Assembly (NCBI GenBank): GCA_027596075.1
Contig: JADGJC010000061.1
Span: 104,075-168,074, forward strand
Source of the DNA: Rhizophlyctis rosea
Lineage: Eukaryota; Chytridiomycota; Chytridiomycetes; Rhizophlyctidales; Rhizophlyctidaceae
Length of the DNA stretch: 64,000 nucleotides
Direction of reading: 5' to 3'
Each line of letters starts with the position of its first letter. Position 1 is the first letter of the stretch. Shown in pieces: positions 1 through 11,841 of this stretch. Below the pieces are notes generated by a model. It ran no database searches. It saw nothing but the letters and a program-made list of their open reading frames with translations, and had not been told where the DNA came from. Position numbers and translations under genes: made by a program.

Positions 1-431
1 GAAATATGCGCCTCATGGATAAGATGCCTCAGAAAACTCACTTCATGGTTCATCCCCGCGAAGGTTTCGGCGGAGATTGCGCCGGATGCGAGCTGTGATT
101 TCAATTCTGGGTTCAATCTCAGGTTTGACGCGTGACTCATGATCGAGTTTCGGTACGGGCTGCCCTCTCCGGTGTTGACTTGATTGCTGCAGGTAGTTTT
201 GAAGATTGCGTTCTCGGTCATTGCCGCGATGTCGGCAAGGCCTCTCAAGGATGCGGGGGACATATCGGAAGTAGGAGGGCTTGCTTGATCGCCGGAAGAC
301 GTAGACTTGAGCGCGCGGAATATCGCTTGACGGCATTTGTCGCGTTGTAGGTCTCCGGTGCCTGCGGGGTTTATTGTGGATGATCTGTCCATTTTGCGGA
401 TGGTGGAAGTGGTAGAGGGATCAGGCGTGAT
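1..431 (-). CDS. TFIIS-like transcription elongation factor, partial
   Basis: Read on the minus strand, this exon starts after a TTTCTCAG acceptor and runs off the left edge without a stop. It encodes RDKCRQAIFRAL, then, about 45 residues later, YRNSIMSHASNLRLNPEL and LASGAISAETFAGM. These match the central (TFIIS-M) domain of TFIIS/Dst1, which helps stalled RNA polymerase II cleave its transcript and resume. The C-terminal zinc ribbon with the catalytic acidic pair would lie outside the window, so the function is inferred from the central domain only. Bye1/PHF3-type proteins carry the same domain and are an alternative. An in-frame ATG lies inside the exon, but the open frame continues back to the acceptor, so an upstream exon is likely. 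I could not identify a TFIIS N-terminal LW domain upstream. Confidence 0.6.
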   Translation of the reverse strand, partial: MTPDPSTTSTIRKMDRSSTINPAGTGDLQRDKCRQAIFRALKSTSSGDQASPPTSDMSPASLRGLADIAAMTENAIFKTTCSNQVNTGEGSPYRNSIMSHASNLRLNPELKSQLASGAISAETFAGMNHEVSFLRHLIHEAHI

Positions 432-1011
432 CTGAGAAATTGTAAATGTTGATTACTTCATTGGTATCACGACTCGGACAGTTTGCGATGCTGCTTACCT
501 TCAATCTTGACAAAGGAGAAACCTTCAGAAGGGAATGATTGATATATGGCACGTATAGTGTTCGTTTGAGCTGGAGTGTTTACAGGGTCCGTTACATTGT
601 CAATATCTGAGGCGATTGGTTGATACATACCAACTGGGACTTCTTCCACACTTTCCACCAAACTAAGGTAAAGAAAGACCAATCAAAGTGAAAACGTTAC
701 GTCGTTGTAGTGGGCAGCAGCTCGTAGATGGCAATGTTGCGCGGAGATGAGAGGGAAGGATGAGCTATTTTTGGGACTTTCCCACGGTCGCGGGTTGAGG
801 ACAACCATCAAGTGCCTCCAAATGAAGTGGTATGTGATCTTGCCAATGATTTGACGTAATCATTGAACGACAGTCGCAAGCAATGCAAGGGTGGAGTCCA
901 ACTTCAACGGTTGACAAATCGTGACTCACTCATCAGCTTCAATAAGACCTTCCCTCTGCTTTCCTCCAACCTGATAATCCCCAACCACAAATCTCCAAAA
1001 CTTCGAAGGCA
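432..1011. other. Intergenic region, possibly with 5' exon(s) of the TFIIS-like gene
   Basis: On the minus strand an open stretch at about 467-682 ends in a good donor (GTAAGC) that pairs with the TTTCTCAG acceptor at 432. It may be an upstream exon or leader, but its peptide resembles nothing I recognise. The right part should hold the divergent promoters of this gene and ARP8. Confidence 0.35.
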
Positions 1012-3390
1012 ATGCCACCACAGCGACATAAACGGGGAGGTCTGAAGAGCACCTCCGTTCCTATCATCCAGAGCTACGGCCAGGCACAGAAGAATGCTAC
1101 GTCAACTTACCTCAAAAGCGGCACTTCTTACCTCCTCGGCCCGAACGCAGCCGTGGATGTAACGCCAGATGTAAGCTTCTTCCAAGCACACGCGAACTTT
1201 CCCACAAACTCCAAACTCATACTCTGACCAGCCGGAGACAAGCTTTGCAGATGTTCTGGTGATTCACGCAGGTTCCCGGAACTTGCGAATCGGACGCGCT
1301 TCAGACGCGGTCCCACGCGAGTGTCCTCACGTCATAGTTCGCAAAGTGCACACACCTGCTGGCGCTCCGCCCAGTCCGTCGCCTTCTGATGGCCAAGCAG
1401 ATAGCAACCGGCTACCCTTTGGCGCGGATATAGTTGATGACCCTTCGGTAGTCCGACCGATTGAAGATGACATCAAGCAACGGTTACGTGCCCTCAAAAT
1501 CAGATCGGTACCGAACGCTCACTCGCAAGTCGTCGGCTACAACACACAGTCGCAACCAGAAACTATTCTAGACCATAATGATCCCTATAAGATTGAGTGG
1601 ACCCAGTTTGAATACGGGCAGGAATATGCTTTTGGAATGAAGGTGGACAGTCCGAAATCTGTTTATATTAGCGGATGTAAATATTTATCACGTAAATATA
1701 GGCACTTCGCGTTCCAGAACTCAATTCCTCAAAGTCATCTTCCAGCGACTACCGTTTGTTCTACCCAATACAACATGGCATGCTCAACACGCGTGACTAC
1801 AGCACCATCAGAGCTTGCCTGAATGATCTATCAAAGATCTGGACTGCAGCGATTGAGGAGGAACTGAACATACCAAGAAAAGAGTTTGGATCATATAATG
1901 TTGTGTGTGTGGTGCCCGACACCTGTGGAGGGGTGCACGTGCGAGAAATCGCCAGTGTGTTGCTGCGTGATATGAAGTTCAAGGCGTTTGTCATGTTGCA
2001 GGTAAGGTAAGAATGATGATAGCCGCTTCGCCCATAACCGGCTGGCATCCAAACCCTTCTGCGCGTCCGCGGTTAGGAATCGGTCTGTGCCACATTTGGC
2101 GCGGGACTATCATCTGCATGCGTCGTCGATATTGGAGCGCAGAAGACAAGCATATGCTGCGTGGAGGATGGGTTGATAACTGCCGAAAGCAGGTAACGGC
2201 TGAGACCAGTGATTCCAGAAACTTGGCACGATCATCGTTTGGTAACGCAGGAAACATTAGAACCAACGTGAAGTATGGTGGCGACGACATGACGGCATTT
2301 TTCACGAAGGTGCTTCTACGGAGTGAATTCCCATACTCAAACATCCAAATCACGGCCAATGTATACGACTGGTTACTTGCGGAGGAGCTCAAAGAGAGGA
2401 TGTGTACATTGAACGAGGTTAGTGACACACCCTCCCGACTTGTGGGATTGTCAAAGGCAGCATTTATCAAATACAATGTCAGGTAGATATGTCTGTGAAC
2501 GTCACTGAATTCACAGTGCGATCACCTGAACACCAAACTTCGATGTACAAAGTCAAACTGTACGACGAACCAATGATTGCTGCTATGGTGAGCATCATTA
2601 GCATGAATCTCATCCTGACAGGCATTCGATTGATATATGCGAGGTCAGGTCTACTTCTACCCACAGGTCATTGACTTCATAAGCAAGTTGCGACATATCC
2701 TGTATCGAGAGACCTTCCTAGACTGGAATGCAGATGATGAGAATGACGGAGATAATGTGACGGCCGATCAGGAGCAGATGGCGAATGACGCGTACAACTC
2801 GTATGTCAATCCGCTACCTTCGCCAAAAGACGTCGAGCCACCCGATGACAGAATGGACTTGGATGTAACTGGTGAAGATGAAGAACCGGCTACATCAATA
2901 GCCAATGGGGCAGACAATCCATCTCCATCGAAATCAGCCAAATCACAATCAGAAGAACAATTGGCCGAACCCCCGGCCGCCACATCCGCATCAACTTCAC
3001 CAGCAGCAACATCAGCACCAGAATCAACAGCCACCCCTGCAATACCCTCACAACCCCCAAAACGTGCAGCACCAGCAATGCACTTCCTCCGCCGTCGCCG
3101 CGTAATGGGCACGCTTCCGGAAATCACACATCCATTAGACCTAGCCGTTGCACAATCTATCGCTGCGTTTGCCAAAGCGCATCCTGAAGCGCGAGAGAAG
3201 GACCTGGAAGATCGGGTGAAGAAGTTGTGCGGGAGTATTTTGCTTGTTGGGGGAGGAGGCATGATTCACGGATTGGGGCGGATATTGGAAGAGCGGGTTG
3301 GGAGATATTTGCAGCAGCATCCGGAGTTCAGGGCACGGTTTGGTGGGAGTGGAGCGGCGACGGGAAATGATTCTGGTACCGGAACGGGGT

Positions 3391-3421
<31 letters not shown>

Positions 3422-3614
3422 ACCTCCTTTGCTTCCGTTGACGCCGCAGGTTTTGCCGAGTCCAAGGGAGATTGATCCTAGGGTTTTGTGTTGGAAGGGC
3501 GCGAGTGTTTTTGCGAAGCTGGATATGACGAATGAGTTGTGGATTGGGAGGGCGGAGTGGGAGGTTGGTGGGTTGCAGAGGACGGCGGGGAAGTGGTTGT
3601 TCAGCTGGGATTGA
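1012..3614 (+). CDS. ARP8: Actin-related protein 8, INO80 chromatin remodelling complex
   Basis: Arp8 is a nuclear actin-fold subunit of INO80 that binds extranucleosomal DNA and nucleosomes. Exon 1 is 1012-1170 and exon 2 starts at 1232. The spliced reading gives VLVIHAGSRNLRIGRASD (first phosphate-loop region, an Arp8 hallmark), then FYPIQHGMLNTRDYS, YNVVCVVPD, ESVCATFGAGLSSACVVDIG and KYGGDDMT, and near the C-terminus GSILLVGGGGMIHGLG and DPRVLCWKGASVFAKLD. Introns are clear at about 2002-2076, in 2203-2262, 2419-2485 and 2588-2648. One near 1640-1745 has several possible boundaries, so a few residues there are uncertain. A low-complexity insert (Ser/Pro/Ala, about 2840-3080) and a run of 12 alanines (about 3390-3420) interrupt the actin fold; long inserts are common in Arp8. 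The ATG at 1012 is the first in-frame start and opens a basic N-terminus. Family assignment is firm. Confidence 0.93.
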
Positions 3615-5464
3615 GCATGTATATGTATCATTTCCAAATATGAGAGACCCTTCTCGTTGCCATCAGAAACAGTATAACGTAGCGATGGTTGCCGCCGTAG
3701 GATATCCGTGATCGCTGCCAGCTGTTGTGAAGTCATCGTGGGGTCTTTCACGCACTCAGTAAACATCTGAAAGGTTGAACTGTCGGGGTCGTGACCCAGT
3801 ATGATTGTCAGTGACTTTTCATTGCTTGCAATTTCTGCTCTTTGGAGCGGAGGAGGGACAGCAAACACCAGAGAAGCAACGAGTTCTAAGAGGCAGTATG
3901 GCGAGGCTAGTCCGCCTATCTTGTATGCAGTGCGAGTGCTATGATGTGTGAGACAAAAAACAAATTTGTGATGCGAACGGCCACATGACCTAAGCGCATA
4001 GCAAAGAGCCGAACGGTTGACTTGACAGTTGCTACCGCGGTCCGGCCACATGGGAGACCATTGACCAATCCACCTGCCCGCAAACACATAAGACAAGCAA
4101 TCGACAAACCTGTTGGCCTTGACTTATGAGGGGAGGGATGGGATTGATGGTGTCTTGAAGGTCCTTGGTTGTGGCTTAGCAAGCCGGCTTGCTACACCAC
4201 ATTACGTAATCTGACCGAAGGCAGAAGACCTTGTCGGACTTTCGTCCAGGGCTCTGGACTTTTAAACACTCTGTAGGGGCTGCCTCAGCTGGCCTCGCGG
4301 CCACCTGTTAGAAATATGCTTCCATTGTCTATGGAGCAAGAGGGAATCACTTGTCAATGTTCAGCATTTCTGCCATCAGAGACAAGCTCGGGCTGAAGCT
4401 TCCCTGCTCCGGACAGGGGTTAAATTTCTTGGATGCGATCCGCCACGCGGCGCCCCTCGCCAGCGTTGTGGACGCGATTTGTTTACGAATACACATCAGA
4501 TTTCGGCCGCTAGTCTTTCCCCCCCTTGGCTTGGCTGGTCTTGAACCGTGATCGCAAAAAGGACGCGACACACCCATATTATCGGAGAGGCATGAGATTA
4601 GAGTGACACACACACACACCCGGGCTGAACATTACAGACATATTCCAGAACCACCCGTTCCAATCCGCAGGCATATGTGCTTACATATGAGGGGCGACAC
4701 ACGTTGTAGTGTCACATCGGTTGACTAGGAAATAGTTTAATGGTGGTGCTTGCGAATGCAGCTTGTCAATCAAAGGCCAACCGAGTGGACGGAGAGTTAC
4801 GGAGTGACGAGTGCTGTGTGTGTGCATCAACAATCAAGCCCGCACCCCATCACCAGAAGGGTAAATCACGGGAGATCAGGAGCATAGCTGAGCATACATG
4901 ATACACCACAGTCACTTACATACATACGTGTAAATCCAGTAGCGTTCGGGTGTCTTACATATGCTGTCATAGCACCACCCTTGGAAGCATTTCGCACAAG
5001 ACATTACCAGAACGGAACAGCTGGCCCATACTAGCCACACGCCCTTCAACACAAGGTTGTGGAGGTATATTTTGCACGGTTCGTATCACCACCCGCATAT
5101 CACGTCCACCAACCAACCACGGAGAGGGCGTTGACTCCAGTTGATGAATTACGCAAGAAACAGCGAGAGCAGGAAAGAGGCGCAGGGACAAAGTTGGTGA
5201 TACAACCATGGTGATCCTGGGTTCCAAGGTTCCAACAAACACCTGACACACACACCTTTACAGTGTACACACCGTGCGCAAGCAGAGGCACCCCATATTG
5301 ATCCGGAACCTGCTGGGCAAGGAAACTCACCTTGCAACGCCAGCGTTCAACTTTCTTTACATTCTTTTGCTACCGGCATTTCCAAAAGCATAACCTCGAC
5401 GTCATTTCGGTGCTGCGCATCTGTCGCGGTGCTACTATACCATATTCGAAAGCTATACCAACAG
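3615..5464. other. Intergenic region
   Basis: About 1.85 kb between ARP8 and the next gene. A minus-strand open frame at 3266-4096 is discussed under rejected items. A short CA run lies near 4604-4619. I see no convincing gene, RNA or mobile element. Confidence 0.5.
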
Positions 5465-7140
5465 ATGGCGTGCACGCATTCCGCTGAACCGAAGAGTCTG
5501 GCTTCCGCTGCAGAAGGTATGTTTAATGATATTGAGCTTTGCTTCTCACTTGGGGATTCTGCATGGATGGGATGATTTGAATAAAGTATACTGGAAGGGC
5601 ATTATTCATTTCAACGAATGCTGATGATACATTCTTGATTGATTTTACAGAATCGAACGCTCCGGAGAGCACCATCACAAAGGAACAACTACTCTTTGCC
5701 CGCCTACTCATGAAGCTGTCTACTCCCTGCTTCACTCCATCACTATACCGACCTGCCTATTCACCTCCATCAACTCCCCCGCCAATGGCCATGCCCGAAA
5801 ATTCTTCCGAAGCAGACTCCATTACCAAAGAACTGAACGCAACCATGAACGTTGACAACAAATCCCAGTTCAACCGGACAAGTATCCATGACCTAGATCG
5901 AGGATGGTTGGCACAGGGCGGGCTTCGTGGAGATTTATCATTTGATGATCCCATCGATACAGTCAACATGTCTGAAGGGAAGGACGAAGATGATTCGTGG
6001 ATGAAGTTGGAAACTGATGGCGAGGACGATGATCCTGGGCAATTACCTCCGAACACTGATGGAGAGAGTGAGTTGGATTCAGAAATGTCTGATGAAAGTG
6101 AAGCGGATGAGGCGAGCGATGACAGAAGTTGGAGCAACACCTCGACGACGAGTCCATCTGCCGTTCCATCCCCTTCAACATCCAGTCCAACCGAAACGCC
6201 CCACATGGACATTGGTCACTTCATGGTTCCTTCCTTGCCGACCAAAGAACATCCCACACCATCTCAGTCTCCGCCTCCATCCCCTCGCTCTCCTTTCGCG
6301 TCCCTTCCACGACAGAAACCTTCACACCACCCACGCTCAACCCCGAAATCCTCGTCTCCTTTGGTCAAATCCATCATCACCAAACGTCACGCAGCGATGC
6401 TTGCGGCTGAAGCGGCAACGGAAGCAGAAGCGGATGAACTGACCGATTCCGATGCTGAATCCACAACTTCATCAACACCGGCCTCCCCACCAGACTCCAA
6501 AAGCAAAAGGCGCCGTACCCGCGATGACACATCCACATCCCATCAGACTCGCAAGACCAAACGTCGAAGACTAGGCCGCGAGCCTGAGCCATCACCGGAA
6601 CCCTCTGACATGAGGACCATACAAGAAGGCTCTGGAACCGACTCCGACATTCACATTCCCACCATCACCGACTCCCCAACCTCCTCCATGTCTGACTCCA
6701 AGGGCATCAAATCCCGCGACCCCTCCCCACCTCCAACACCACCAACACCCAACAACACCCCCTCCACCTCCCCACCACCACCCGACTCACCCGCCGCCCG
6801 CCCACGCGTCGCCACACGTCGCTCCCCGCGCACACAAGAAAGCCATTACGCCCGCATGGACCGCGCCGAAGCACTGGGCCATCTCCGCCGGCGGCGAACC
6901 GAGCTGATCGAGCGGCTGGAGAAGAAGATCAGGAGTTTGAACAACAAGGCGAAGGCTTGCAAGAAAGGGAAGGGAGCTGCAGCGGTGAATGGGGCGGCAG
7001 GGAACAACAAGGGGGAAAGGAGGAGGTTGAGGGAGCAGAGGGAGAAGTTGGTTAGGAGGAAAAAGGTGTTGAGTGGGGTTGCGGAGGATGAAGTTGTTGG
7101 TGCGGAGATGGGGAGTGGGAGTGGGAGTGGGGATGCATAG
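5465..7140 (+). CDS. Uncharacterised Ser/Pro-rich disordered protein
   Basis: Two exons, 5465-5516 and 5651-7140, join in frame (GAA codon split G/AA) to give 513 residues. The donor is GTATGT and the acceptor TTTTACAG. I do not recognise a family. The middle is acidic and Ser/Thr/Pro-rich, with many SP and TP sites and basic patches such as KSKRRRTR and RKTKRRRLG that look like nuclear localisation signals. The C-terminus (about residues 405-485) is a charged helical segment with HLRRRRTELIERLEKKI, likely a short coiled coil, followed by a Gly/Ser tail. A nuclear regulatory role is possible but is inference from composition only. The start rests on the intron: the short first exon supplies the only in-frame ATG that gives an N-terminus before ESNAPEST. 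Confidence 0.7.
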
Positions 7141-8192
7141 GTGGGACGTGGGGGATCGTTCTTTTGGAATGCTGGTTTAGGGTGTGGAGGACTTACGGGT
7201 GGTGGGTTTTTGTTTGGAGTGGGTTTGGGTTTCCCAGGAATGAATCTATCCCCGACTACTTATACCCGAAATCGAAAGGAGGAAAAAGAAATGAAGGAGA
7301 CGTATATATTTTTTGCACAAAGGCTTTGAAAATGTAAATATCTTTGGTGACTTATTCAGAATCTAAATTGATTACTTCTCTCACTTTGAACTATTGTGCG
7401 TTTCTTTGTTTGATATTTGTTTACATCTGAAGGTGGACGTGCTTTGGTGTGCAACAGTGTTAAAAGGGTGCTGCACAATTTGAACATGCTCACAAGATCA
7501 GTAGCCAAAGTCTTTCTGCTGTTTTCGAAATGGTGGTAGGCGGGACGAAATATCCCATGTAATCGATACATCTGAAAGAAGGGAAACAAAGGTGAGGAGA
7601 GGGAAAGCTCTCGCGTGTGGCTTGCGCAAGCAATCAATGATCATGTCGGTGATGAGTCAGAGCGCAGTAAGGGTCCTATCAGACCAGTGAGGAGAAACTG
7701 GACGGAAACTCACGACAGAACCATCCACAATTGTTATCCCCTCGTGTTTGGCATCCTTTAAACCCACACTGTCAAAAATCATCTTCCAGTATTGAAGAAC
7801 CTGCCCAAAAAACTCTATATATGGCTCTTGTCGGAAGAAGTCCTACCAGCTGCCAAGTTCCAGAATGGTCCGATCGTGCCCAACCCAATCCCGTGATTTT
7901 CGATTATGAGGGTGGGTCCCTCCGATCAACATAAGCCAATGGGTGCTATTTTGCTTCCACCTCCTCGCGTCGGACAAGGTTCCATCACGGCCGCCTTTGT
8001 GTGTTCCTTCTTCCGGTGGGCATCAAACGGCTTTCTCCCTAATTTGTTTCTCATCGTAGGTTTTTGTTAGAGAGTGAAAGGTCCAACAGGACTTGTCGTG
8101 ATACGGTCTTGTCATTGAGATAGCTTTGATAGACTAGTAGAGAAAGAAACGCCACCACAACACACACGCATCACCAAGAAAAATCATCAGCA
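7141..8192. other. Intergenic region
   Basis: About 1 kb with the 3' end of the preceding gene and the promoter of the tetraspanin gene. Small open frames here (for example 7731-7934 plus) lack splice context and any recognisable motif. Confidence 0.5.
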
Positions 8193-9301
8193 ATGCCACT
8201 TAGCATGCCGAAAATCGCAACGTTCTCTTTTAATAGAGAGACGTTCTGGTCGGCAGGGGGTTTCATGTTTGTCAAGAACTTGCTGTTGTTGATCAACTTC
8301 CTTTCGATGGTGAGTTGAGAGTTGCCCCACGTGGAACAGGACGAACTTGCCATTTTGGACAATCGGCAGTTATTGATGGGATTTTCGGCCGTCATTTACA
8401 TTCATTTCACTACTCACATTATGCATCCCATTTGTGCCCTTCTACATTCCACATACATCATAAAATCACACCCAACAGCTCGCCGGTCTAATCCTCATCA
8501 TCGGCGGCGCCTACGCCAAATCAACAACAGCCGGTCAAGCCCTCATCAACGTTGCGGAATCCCTAGCCGGCTGGGCCATCGCAATCGGCGTCATCGTCAC
8601 AGCTGTTTCGTTCTTCGGATGTTTTGGTGCCGCAAATGAGAAGGGGATGTTGTTGAAAACCTACTTTGCACTCTTGATGCTGTTGGTCGTGCTTGAGATT
8701 GCGGTGGGAATTGCGGCGTATGCCAAGAAGGATGATGTGGAGAACTTGTTGGGAGATGCGTGGGCAAAGAGTTATGCGGATGATCCTAGTAGTGTGGCTA
8801 GTGTTGAAGGGACGGTGAGTTGTGATGCTGCTTTCAAGGCTAATGGGAAGGAGGCGGGGCTCGTGATTGGGTGTGGAGGTGGCGATGAACGAACTGTCTT
8901 TGAGGAACATATCATATCGCATTTGATATGAACGGTACTAATACGTGGCATTCTTTCCCTTCCAAAACTAGTTTCACTGCTGTGGTTACTGGAACACAAC
9001 CGAGATGACAGGTCTCGCCGGCTGTAACGAGATCATGAGCCATGACTACAAACACAACACCACCGTCGAAGTCAAGCCCTGCCACGACCTCGCAACTGAA
9101 ACGCTCCGTGGGTCTCTCAACTCGCTTGGCGGAGCCGCAATTGCATTGGGTGTCATTGAGCTCATCGGACTGATCTTCTCTGCCGTGCTGTTCCGTAAGA
9201 TCGCGCAGAAGGAGCGGGCGAGCGAGAGTTTGATGAATGAAGCGTGGAGGATCAATAGGAATAAGATTCAGTATGGGTACCAGAATTATCAGTATATTTA
9301 G
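8193..9301 (+). CDS. Tetraspanin-family membrane protein
   Basis: Three exons (8193-8309, 8479-8814, 8972-9301) give 260 residues, all joined in phase 0. Four hydrophobic segments are visible: about residues 24-45 (FVKNLLLLINFL), 62-80 (GWAIAIGVIVTAVSFFGCFG), 90-110 (LLMLLVVLEIAVGIAA) and 215-235 (AAIALGVIELIGLIFSAVL). Between segments 3 and 4 lies a large extracellular loop. It carries the diagnostic CCG motif (FHCCGYW), which the second intron precedes directly, and two further cysteines (AGC, KPCH) that could form the usual disulphides. Tetraspanins organise membrane microdomains; fungal ones (Pls1 type) act in polarised growth and infection structures. The exact subfamily cannot be told by eye. 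A possible tyrosine-based sorting tail (YGYQNYQYI) ends the protein. Confidence 0.9.
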
Positions 9302-9854
9302 AGTTCGTGAGCAGGGTCGGGAGAATGAGCTCGGGAATAGCGGCTGAGGGAATAGTTTTTAGAAGGGTCATAGTTGAAACGTTCTTTTGGGAATTTGTAA
9401 AGAAGAGGTATATAGTTTCTTCAGAGGGTTCAAAATCATGATTGAAGTTGTTCATTGGGCGTTGGGTAGGACTTCACGTTTGTTAGACCGGTTGCCGGAT
9501 ACAGTTTCTCGATGTTCGCTCCATAGCACATTTTTGTGTATGTGCAGGTCAGGCCTGCAAAAGGGTCCCACAACTTTCAGCGAGTCACTAAGCCTCAGTG
9601 GCGCAGATAGCTTCTTGAATCCAATCAACATCCAACACCCAGGAATCGCTTGAGGCCAGCCCAGGGTGAGACTTCCGTTTGAGACCCTCTTCTCACCATT
9701 TCTCTCAAAATTCTTTTGTCAGATCGCGGGACAGAAACAGTTTGTCTATCGATAGGCATACGTGTTAATCTCAAGTTATATAGAGTTGAGCTCGGTATAG
9801 TCTTGATCGCCCAGCCCAAGATCATCTCTCGCGCTTATCGAGGTGTTCTAAACA
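9302..9854. other. Intergenic region
   Basis: Holds the 3' flank of the tetraspanin gene and the promoter of the SPP gene. A TATATAG-like sequence lies about 75 bases before the SPP start. Nothing else is recognisable. Confidence 0.45.
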
Positions 9855-11462
9855 ATGGCGGTCGAAAACGGTCTGCTCGTGGCATATGCCGCGCTACTTA
9901 CCATGGCAGTAGTTCCGATATACTTCGGTTCTATGGCGGCGCTAAGACTTCCTCCAAAGGTAAGTTATCGCGCGCATGCAGCTCCAACTTCCGGGCGGAC
10001 ATTCGGCCACGGGCACAGTACAGACGGTTCACGGCATGGTCACAAGAGATATGCCAATAACTCACATTTCCCACGCGCACATTCCAGACCAAAAAGGGCA
10101 AAAAGGTCGAAGAAGAAGAGGAGAAGGAATTCTTTTCTTTTGACGACGCGAAGATGTTTCCCATTTTGGGTTCAGCAACACTATTTTCGCTCTATCTGGT
10201 ATTCAAATTCCTCGACAAGCAGTATATCAACTACCTTGTTACGGCGTACTTCAGTATTTTGGGAGTGGGTGCATTGGTGGAGACTACGTTGGGGATTTCG
10301 AGGAGGTTGACGGGGTGGGACCTCAAGGGGGAGTATCGGATAGATATGTGGAAGCTGGACAAAGGTATGATGGCTAACATCCAAATTCGGGGGATCGTAT
10401 GACCAACACATATATGTCATCCAGAAATCCTCTCATATCATTTCGGCACATACCACCTCGTCCTCCTATTCATCTCCACCATCGTGGGCGCCCTCTACGC
10501 ACTTACAAAACACTGGATTATCTCCAATGTTTATGGCGAAGCGTTTGCCGCTTCCGCTGTCCAATTACTCAACCTAGATTCCTTCAAAACGGGGATGGCA
10601 CTCTTGGCGGGATTGTTCCTATACGACATCTTCTGGGTTTTTGGAACTGACGTGATGGTGACTGTCGCGAAAAGCTTCGAGGCGCCAGTGAAGGTCGTCT
10701 GGCCGAAGGACATCTGGCAGCTGGTGGAGTCGGGCTTGTTCAAATCGACGGAGGGCGTTCAGTTTACGATGTTGGGGCTGGGCGACATTGTGATCCCTGG
10801 TATGACGCCGTAGCAATTGTTCAACTCGTTACCCGTTGCTGACGCCAACACTCAGGCATCTTTGTTGCCCTCTGCTTGCAGTTTGACCATCATCGGTATT
10901 TGACTTCAGCGGCTGGGAAGAAGAACAAGCACACATACTCGTTCCCAAAGCCGTACTTCCATGCATGCTTTGTGGCCTATATCCTTGGGCTGGTGACCAC
11001 TGTTGTAGTTATGCATACGTTCCAAGCTGCACAGGTAAAGAATCATCCGGCAGACATCTAATTAACTAACAGCATCTGACATCACGTTCCTTTACAACTA
11101 TGCAGCCGGCCCTGCTATACCTCTCTCCAGCCTGCATCTTCTCCGCCCTCATTACAGCGGCAGCGCGCGGCGAAATCAAAGAGCTCTTCGCTTTCTCCCC
11201 AGCCGAGTCTTCCAAAAAAGACAAAAATGACAAAAAGGAGAAGAAGAAAAAGGGTGGGGTGAAAAGTGAGGATGATTCGGGGGATGAGCAGGGCGCTGGG
11301 AGCGGATCTACTACAAGTGACGAGCTTTTCAAGAGTGATGAAAGCGCTAGGAGTAGCCGGGCGGGAAGTGCGGAGGATCTTGCAGTTGTGAAGCAGGAGG
11401 AGGAGGAGAGTGGGAATGGGGCGAAGGGAGGGTTGAAGAAGAGGAGGGGGAAGAAGAGATAG
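9855..11462 (+). CDS. Signal peptide peptidase (intramembrane aspartyl protease)
   Basis: Five exons (9855-9959, 10088-10364, 10425-10799, 10856-11034, 11106-11462) give 430 residues. SPP is an ER multi-pass GxGD protease (family A22B) that cuts leftover signal peptides and some tail-anchored proteins inside the membrane. All key motifs are present: YDIFWVFGTDVMV with the first catalytic Asp, LGLGDIVIPG with the second Asp, and QPALLYLSP (PAL motif). Two introns lie next to these motifs: one splits the codon right after LGDIVIP, the other falls just before PAL. The N-terminus is a hydrophobic segment (LLVAYAALLTMAVVPIYFG). A loop rich in Lys and Glu precedes FFSFDDAKMFPI. The C-terminal about 85 residues are a charged, low-complexity cytosolic tail ending in basic residues (KKRRGKKR), which may help ER retention although it is not a strict KKXX signal. 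Identification is firm. Confidence 0.95.
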
Positions 11463-11841
11463 TTTTTTGTGTACTGATTTCTTGGCGTAGTCGTGCGTTT
11501 GGTGCCGCACCTTCTCACTCGGATAGATATCCGAAAGCAATCATATCAACGATCTTTCAACTTGCTGAATCGCAGGAGTCTTATTCACCAGAAAGATTTC
11601 GCATATGGACATTTCAGCTCTACGAACAGATCGGAAAAGAGTGTGGTCATTAAGCACGAATCCTACTCGGAACATGATCATATCAGAATGACTATTAACA
11701 CCGCTGCACCACATATGATGATACAAAAAAATGCATATATACAAACGAGACGGGGGAAGAACACATCGCTAAAGTATGTTGTACACAAAAAGTACTCTCG
11801 AAACAAACAGTAACATCTACACAATTATATCTACAAACGGA
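11463..11841. other. Intergenic region between convergent genes
   Basis: AT-rich 3' flanks of the SPP gene and the next minus-strand gene. No gene is visible. Confidence 0.5.

Noticed and set aside
3266..4096. 276-residue minus-strand open frame overlapping the ARP8 3' end
   Set aside because: The left part is an antisense shadow of ARP8 exon sequence. The segment around DPDSSTFQMFTECVKDPT (about 3620-3860) looks more protein-like, but it has no family, clear start or stop of its own. It could be a decayed gene piece.
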